Below are positions 59,325 through 64,000 of a stretch of 64,000 bases of DNA, piece by piece. The position numbers were made by a program, and so were the translations under genes. The notes under the pieces were generated by a model, which did not search any database, was not told the DNA's origin, and saw nothing but the letters and a program-made list of their open reading frames with translations. The stretch is from Erysipelotrichaceae bacterium. GTDB lineage: Bacteria; Bacillota_I; Bacilli_A; Erysipelotrichales; Erysipelotrichaceae. Within the stretch, counting starts at the first letter, position 1; each line of letters opens with the position of its first letter. The stretch spans positions 1-64,000 of the forward strand of contig JAFYHT010000066.1 of the NCBI GenBank assembly GCA_017539025.1. Reading direction: 5' to 3'.

Positions 59325-61412
59325 TTATTTGAACAGAGAGAATGTTAAGAACAGCGTTGACAGTAAGGATGCGATCAGAGATACGACAGTGATCTGTGTA
59401 TTGATCGAAGGTCCTGCAGTATCTTTGAATGGATCGCCGACAGTATCGCCGACAACAGCTGACTTATGAGCTTCCGATCCTTTTCCGCCTTCGTTCCCTG
59501 CTTCAACATATTTCTTGGCATTGTCCCATAAGCCACCGGCATTGGACATGAACAGCGCAAGAAGCAAGCCGGAGATGATATTGCCTACCAGGAATCCGGC
59601 GATCGCCGATACACCACCGATGAGTCCGACAAGGATCGTAGAAATGATGGCGATCGCTCCGGCCGGGATCAGTTCTTTGATCGCGCCTTCAGCAGCGATC
59701 TCAATGCAGCGGTTATAGTCAGGATCGCTCTTTCCTTCTTTCAGTCCGACGATCTCTTTAAACTGGCGATGGATCTCGCTGACCATCCTTTGTGCGTTGC
59801 GGTCAACACCAAGCATCAGGATCGCCGAGAAGACAGCCGGGATCGCTGCTCCTGTCAACATGCCGAAGAAGACGAGCGGATCCATGACATCAAAACCGGT
59901 GATGGTCTTGAGTCCAAGCTGTGATGCAGCAGAGTTGACTTCCGACATGAATGTGCCAAGCAGCGCGATGACTGTTAATCCGGCAGCGGAGATCGAGAAG
60001 CCTTTGGTGACGGCTTTGACGGTGTTTCCGGCAGAGTCAAGTTCATCGGTGATCTCGAGCACTCTGTCTCCAAGAGAACCCATTTCCGCCAGTCCTCTGG
60101 CATTGTCGACGATCGGACCGTAGGCATCGTTTGAAACGATCATACCGACGATCGACAACATGCCGACAGCTGCCATCGAAATGCCGAATAAAGCGTAATC
60201 CGTTGAGAATGAAAGATCGATATTCTGACACAGACGATAGGAGATCAGTGTCGAGATGCCTGTTCCGACCATGGCCGGAAGCGTGGAAAGGAATCCGTAG
60301 GAGATTCCGGAAAGGATCGTGAATGCCGGTCCGGTGTGAGATGCGTGTGCGACGACATGTACCGGTTTCTTGCTGTCATCAGTGAAGTAATCGGTCGTGA
60401 TTCCGATGATGACACCTACAAGTAAGCCCAAGACACAGGAAGCCCAGATCTCAAAACGGAATTTGAAGAAATAGGTTGCCAGAGCGGTCAAAGCTGCATA
60501 GATACCTGTCGTGACATATGTAGAAGAATTTAATGCGCTGGTCGGATTGCCGTTCTTGCCGATGCGGGCAGTCATGACGCCCAGTATGGATGACAGTAAT
60601 CCCAGTGCCGCATAACAGAAGACAGTCGCTACATTCTGATGGAAGGATGATATCCTGTCAAGATTGGAAGCGATAACGATGGCTGCTGCCAGAGCAGCGA
60701 CGTTTGAGTCAAAGAGGTCTGCACCCATTCCGGCAACATCTCCGACGTTGTCACCGACATTATCGGCGATGACGGCCGGGTTACGCGGATCGTCTTCCGG
60801 GATGCCGAGTTCGACTTTTCCTGTCAGGTCTGCAGCGATATCGGCTGTTTTGGTGAAGATGCCGCCGCCGACTTTCGCAAACAAGGCCAGAGAGCTGGCG
60901 CCGAAGCTGAAGCATAATACTGCCTGCGGATCAGCCAGAAGCAGATAGACCAGACATACGCCGAGATTGCAGGCACCGACGACCGCCATTCCCATGACGG
61001 CTCCCCCTCTGAAACCGGTCATGAATGCAGGCTTGATACCGTCTCTTGCCGCATAGGCACAGCGTCCGTTGGCGATCGTTGCGACTTCGATACCTATCTT
61101 ACCGGCAAAGGCTGAGAACAGTGTGCCTGCCAGATATGAGATAGCCATGAAGATGTTCTGGATCGAGAAGCTTTGCCAGATCGGTTCAGGAAGAAGCAGC
61201 AGGATGGCCAGAGCTACCATGCCCGCAAAGCCAAAGAGAAGTCTGTACTGTCTGCCCAGAAAGGCTCTTGCGCCTTCCTGAATGAGACCGCCGACTTTCG
61301 TGATCATTTCATTTTCCTGAGGTTGCTTTCTGACCCAGACAAAGAGCCATGCCGCATAGGCAAAGGCCATCAGGGAAACAACGATACCAATCAGTTCCAT
61401 TGTTTTTACCAT
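59325..61412 (-). CDS. hppA: Membrane-bound proton-pumping pyrophosphatase
   Basis: 695 residues, about 16 helices. Pyrophosphate-binding motifs include DIAADLTGKVELGIPEDDPRNPAVIADNVGDNVGDVAGMGADLFDS (two acidic clusters) and GDTVGDPFKDTAGPS near the end. The segment SAGNTVKAVTKGF has Lys where K+-dependent enzymes have Ala, the accepted marker for the K+-independent class, which pumps H+. The enzyme couples PPi hydrolysis to ion transport. GGGGGA lies 7 bases before ATG 61412. The gene is monocistronic. Confidence 0.93.
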   Translation of the reverse strand: MVKTMELIGIVVSLMAFAYAAWLFVWVRKQPQENEMITKVGGLIQEGARAFLGRQYRLLFGFAGMVALAILLLLPEPIWQSFSIQNIFMAISYLAGTLFSAFAGKIGIEVATIANGRCAYAARDGIKPAFMTGFRGGAVMGMAVVGACNLGVCLVYLLLADPQAVLCFSFGASSLALFAKVGGGIFTKTADIAADLTGKVELGIPEDDPRNPAVIADNVGDNVGDVAGMGADLFDSNVAALAAAIVIASNLDRISSFHQNVATVFCYAALGLLSSILGVMTARIGKNGNPTSALNSSTYVTTGIYAALTALATYFFKFRFEIWASCVLGLLVGVIIGITTDYFTDDSKKPVHVVAHASHTGPAFTILSGISYGFLSTLPAMVGTGISTLISYRLCQNIDLSFSTDYALFGISMAAVGMLSIVGMIVSNDAYGPIVDNARGLAEMGSLGDRVLEITDELDSAGNTVKAVTKGFSISAAGLTVIALLGTFMSEVNSAASQLGLKTITGFDVMDPLVFFGMLTGAAIPAVFSAILMLGVDRNAQRMVSEIHRQFKEIVGLKEGKSDPDYNRCIEIAAEGAIKELIPAGAIAIISTILVGLIGGVSAIAGFLVGNIISGLLLALFMSNAGGLWDNAKKYVEAGNEGGKGSEAHKSAVVGDTVGDPFKDTAGPSINTQITVVSLIASLLSTLFLTFSLFK

Positions 61413-61522
61413 ATAAAAATCCCCCTTGAATGATTCGTATGATATATAACCGAAATCTTTCTCATGGTACCACTTTTCGTGTGAAAAAAGAATGATTATT
61501 CAAGAAATAGTTCGTTTTTCGA

Positions 61523-61528
61523 TACAAT
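61523..61528 (+). promoter_or_regulatory. -10 box six bases before a start codon
   Basis: TACAAT, then ATTGAC and ATG 61535, with no ribosome site. A leaderless candidate. Confidence 0.4.
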
Positions 61529-61534
61529 ATTGAC

Positions 61535-62149
61535 ATGGAGATCAGACAGCATGCCGTATTGTATGCGTTGATCGCAAAAGAGGTTTCTGATGCTTTTGAA
61601 AAAGAAGAAGCGGAAGATCTGATCAGGAAGATCACAACGGAATACGGCAGACAAAGAGGAAAAAGGATGGCAGATCATTCGCTGAAGAAAGACATGAATG
61701 ATTTCTTTATCAATGGTGAATGGAAGGGAAAGGACGGAGAGAATATCTCGAAGCTGTTTTTCAATTCCGATTCGACTGAGTCTCATGTCTATAAATGTGC
61801 CTGGTATGATGCCTGGAAACAATATGGACTTTTAGAGTATGGTCCATACTATTGTCGCTATATCGACAAGGCGATCTGTGAGGGCTTTAACGGATCGTTT
61901 GATCTGGAAGCTCCTTCGGCGATCGGTCTGGGTGATGAAGAATGTATCTTTATCTGGTCTGAAAAGGCAGATCCTGAGCTGGTCGATTCAAGTGAGAAGA
62001 AATACATCCTTTCTTTTGACTTCCACTGCAAAGAGCTTTATGAATGTGCGGGAAGGTCCCTGTCTGATGATCTCATGAAAAAGATAAAAGATGAGTTTGC
62101 GAAGATATTCAAAGATGAGCTATCTTTGGATGAATCATATTTGAGATAG
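61535..62149 (+). CDS. L-2-amino-thiazoline-4-carboxylic acid hydrolase-like protein
   Basis: 204 residues of the ATC-hydrolase-like family: ITTEYGRQRGKRMADHSLKK, CAWYDAWKQYGLLEYGPYYCRYIDKAICEGFN and FDFHCKELYEC. The CxWYDAW...YGxYYCxYID core is characteristic. The founding enzyme opens the thiazoline ring on the way to cysteine, but most genomic members are untested. No ribosome site; the -10 lies six bases upstream. It is followed after 31 bases by another likely leaderless gene. Confidence 0.78.
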   Translation: MEIRQHAVLYALIAKEVSDAFEKEEAEDLIRKITTEYGRQRGKRMADHSLKKDMNDFFINGEWKGKDGENISKLFFNSDSTESHVYKCAWYDAWKQYGLLEYGPYYCRYIDKAICEGFNGSFDLEAPSAIGLGDEECIFIWSEKADPELVDSSEKKYILSFDFHCKELYECAGRSLSDDLMKKIKDEFAKIFKDELSLDESYLR

Positions 62150-62163
62150 GGGAAAACAGATTC

Positions 62164-62172
62164 TGTTATAAT
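62164..62172 (+). promoter_or_regulatory. Extended -10 eight bases before a start codon
   Basis: TGTTATAAT, then TCATTTGA and ATG 62181. No ribosome site: a strong leaderless candidate. Confidence 0.55.
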
Positions 62173-62180
62173 TCATTTGA

Positions 62181-62717
62181 ATGAAGAAGAATCTGGCCAA
62201 CATGATCACGATAAGCAGGATGATTGGGACAGCTGTCCTGATCTTTTTGGAAACTCTGTCAAATGAGTTTTTCCTTGTCTATCTTTATTGCGGATTGTCT
62301 GATATCGCAGACGGGATGGTAGCCAGGAAGACGGACAGCATTTCTCCTCTGGGTTCAAAACTGGATTCCGCTTCCGATCTTTTTCTGTATACAGTCATGA
62401 TGCTGAAGATCATGAAGTATCTGAAAATGTATCTGCCAGTCTATGTCTGGATACTGATCTATACGGTACTGGCGATCAGAGCTTTATGTTATCTTTACAT
62501 CGCTTTGAAAAAAGGAAGTTTTCTGAGCAGACATACCATCTTCAACAAGATGACCGGTCTGTCGATGTTTTTCCTGCCGTTTGTAGTGAATGGCCCGATC
62601 CTGGTGCCGTTTTCACTTGTGATCCTTGTGATCGCATATACATCAACATTTGAAGAGATCCTGTATTTCATCAGAGATATGAAAAATGAAGAAAGTGTTT
62701 CAGGAGGTGTGAAATGA
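62181..62717 (+). CDS. CDP-alcohol phosphatidyltransferase family membrane protein
   Basis: 178 residues with the complete signature SDIADGMVARKTDSISPLGSKLDSASD (D-x2-D-G-x2-A-R-x8-G-x3-D-x3-D) and five hydrophobic segments. It is a clear paralogue of 2906-3397 (shared GLSD-DGMVAR and GSKLD-A-D, then NK-TG). It transfers a phosphatidyl group from CDP-lipid to an alcohol. Its stop overlaps the amidohydrolase start by ATGA. Confidence 0.84.
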   Translation: MKKNLANMITISRMIGTAVLIFLETLSNEFFLVYLYCGLSDIADGMVARKTDSISPLGSKLDSASDLFLYTVMMLKIMKYLKMYLPVYVWILIYTVLAIRALCYLYIALKKGSFLSRHTIFNKMTGLSMFFLPFVVNGPILVPFSLVILVIAYTSTFEEILYFIRDMKNEESVSGGVK

Positions 62718-64000
62718 AACTTGCGTTTGTCAATGGAGTCGTACTCGATGGCACAAAAGACATGGTGCCGCAGACCGGCAAGGTCGTTCTGGTCGATGAT
62801 GAAAAGATCGAAGACATCGTCAATGAAGGCGAAGTCGATCTGAGCGGATATGAAAAAGTCGATCTCAAGGGAGCTTATCTGCTTCCGGGTCTGATCAACC
62901 TTCATGGCCATCTGTCTTTAAGCGGAAAGCCTCCAAAGAAAGAAAAGAAGAAACAGACTGACTACAAAAAACTCGTAAAACTTCTTACAAGCAACGCACT
63001 CATCAGAGAAGTCATGAAGAGGCTTCTGACTTCTTATGCGAAAGATGAACTGATGAGCGGTGTTACGACGTTCAGAGTCGTCGGCGGTGTCATGGATTTT
63101 GACGGCAGTGTCCGCGATCGGATCAATGCCGGAAAGGCTGTCGGCCCCCGTATCCTGACTTCGAATATGGCGATCTCTGTTCCGGGAGGCCATTTTGCCG
63201 GAGCGATCGCAACGGAATCAAGAGATCCGCAAGAGGCGGTTGAAGATGTCATGAAGATCGCCAAGACGAATCCCGATCTGATCAAACTGATGATCACCGG
63301 CGGCATCATGGATGCATCGGAATCCGGAGAACCGGGCGTGCTCAGGATGGATCCGAAGATCGTCAAAGCAGCTTGTGACAAAGCACATGAATTGGGCTAT
63401 CAGGTCGCTGCCCATATCGAAAGTCCGCAGGGTGTACTGGTAGGTCTTGAAAACGGCGTCGATACGATCGAACATGGCGCAGTATTGAGTGATGAAATGA
63501 TCAGGCTTTTCAAGGAAAGAAAGGCGGCACACGTCTGCACGATCTCGCCGGCGATCCCTTATTCTCTGTTTGATCTGAGTGAATCGCATGCCCTTCCTGT
63601 TGCCAAGGAAAACAGCGACATCGTATTGAAAGGCATCATCGAGTGCGCAAAGACTGCTTTAGAAAATGGTATCACTGTCGGTTTAGGCAATGATGCCGGC
63701 TGCCCGTTTGTCACGCATTACGGATTCTGGAGAGAACTGTGTTACTTCCATAAGTATGTCGGTGCTTCCAATAAGGATACTTTACATATCGCTACTTTAG
63801 GAAATGCGAAGATCATAAAGATCGATGATGTGACCGGAAGCATTGAAAAAGGAAAGAGTGCCGATATGATCGTCGTAAAGAAAGATCCTCTGGAAGATCT
63901 CTCTGCCTTATCGGATGTTTCCATGGTCTGCATGAAGGGAAAACTGATCACAGATCCAAAGATCAAGCGCATTCCTGAAGCGGATCGTGTTTTGGATAAA
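62714..64000 (+). CDS. Amidohydrolase, imidazolonepropionase/HutI-like (partial)
   Basis: ATG 62714 (AGGAGG upstream, ATGA overlap with the previous gene) opens a frame still open at the right edge after 429 codons. Motifs: LPGLINLHGHLSL (HxH metal site), a Lys-bearing strand NPDLIKLMITGGIMD, AAHIESPQGV (His), DTIEHGAV and LGNDAGCPF (Asp), ending GKSADMIVVKKDPLED. These are the metal ligands of the amidohydrolase superfamily, in the order seen in imidazolonepropionase-like/prolidase-like members. Substrate unknown; only a few residues should be missing. Confidence 0.85.
   Translation, partial: MKLAFVNGVVLDGTKDMVPQTGKVVLVDDEKIEDIVNEGEVDLSGYEKVDLKGAYLLPGLINLHGHLSLSGKPPKKEKKKQTDYKKLVKLLTSNALIREVMKRLLTSYAKDELMSGVTTFRVVGGVMDFDGSVRDRINAGKAVGPRILTSNMAISVPGGHFAGAIATESRDPQEAVEDVMKIAKTNPDLIKLMITGGIMDASESGEPGVLRMDPKIVKAACDKAHELGYQVAAHIESPQGVLVGLENGVDTIEHGAVLSDEMIRLFKERKAAHVCTISPAIPYSLFDLSESHALPVAKENSDIVLKGIIECAKTALENGITVGLGNDAGCPFVTHYGFWRELCYFHKYVGASNKDTLHIATLGNAKIIKIDDVTGSIEKGKSADMIVVKKDPLEDLSALSDVSMVCMKGKLITDPKIKRIPEADRVLDK

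Overview
The window reads as chromosomal DNA of a low-to-mid GC, Gram-positive, anaerobic Firmicute. An Erysipelotrichaceae-like gut bacterium is my best guess. The basis is strong AGGAGG-type ribosome sites, the gene families present (PTS with GH1, RpiR, group B [FeFe] hydrogenase, membrane pyrophosphatase, Opp operon, DUF2130, DUF1232, DUF3784) and the codon style. No rRNA, tRNA, CRISPR array, insertion sequence or phage gene was seen. Coding density is high and no stretch over 300 bases lacks a gene.

Region 1 (1-15340) is almost entirely plus-strand and looks accessory. It holds more than twenty small, tightly packed genes: seven GNAT acetyltransferase genes, an aminoglycoside nucleotidyltransferase-like gene, an Asp-nucleophile hydrolase, VOC, ASCH, TfoX-N, nitrilase, nucleoside deaminase and thioesterase genes, a DUF4298-cyclase fusion, a GNAT-methyltransferase fusion and a ferredoxin-tailed aldo/keto reductase. 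Two copies of the same broken gene tail flank the hydrolase.

Region 2 (15360-25504) holds a magnesium locus: an MgtL-like leader peptide with an attenuator hairpin, a P-type ATPase (MgtA), and an MgtE-like N/CBS sensor protein without the MgtE channel. It is followed by a lipoprotein, a RelB/YafQ toxin-antitoxin pair, cardiolipin synthase, a beta-propeller glycosidase-like protein and an EamA transporter.

Region 3 (25544-34430) has a beta-glucoside PTS locus (RpiR, GH1, EIIC) with two matching 17-bp operators, an SDR/DUF1295/membrane-protein operon, a tandem flavodoxin-like protein and a YtcJ-type amidohydrolase.

Region 4 (34519-40252) is an oligopeptide ABC operon. Its binding protein is circularly permuted: the half that is normally C-terminal directly follows the signal peptide, and the normally N-terminal half ends the protein. 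This is the most striking observation in the window.

Region 5 (40324-46370) has a soluble hybrid histidine kinase coupled to a degenerate HD-GYP-like protein, and a kinase-fold protein overlapping a group B [FeFe] hydrogenase.

Region 6 (46421-55013) has hypothetical, hydrolase, DUF2130 and DUF1232 genes, then a second beta-glucoside locus (AraC-GH39 regulator, EIIBC, GH1).

Region 7 (55083-64000) has a membrane Hsp70-like pair, a TetR/CPBP protease operon with a palindromic operator, an H+-type pyrophosphatase, and a final run of an ATC-hydrolase-like gene, a CDP-alcohol phosphatidyltransferase and an amidohydrolase that runs off the right edge.

Two regulatory habits recur: extended -10 promoters (TGnTAnAAT) with poor -35 boxes, and several genes whose -10 lies only 6-8 bases from the start codon with no ribosome site, which suggests leaderless mRNAs.
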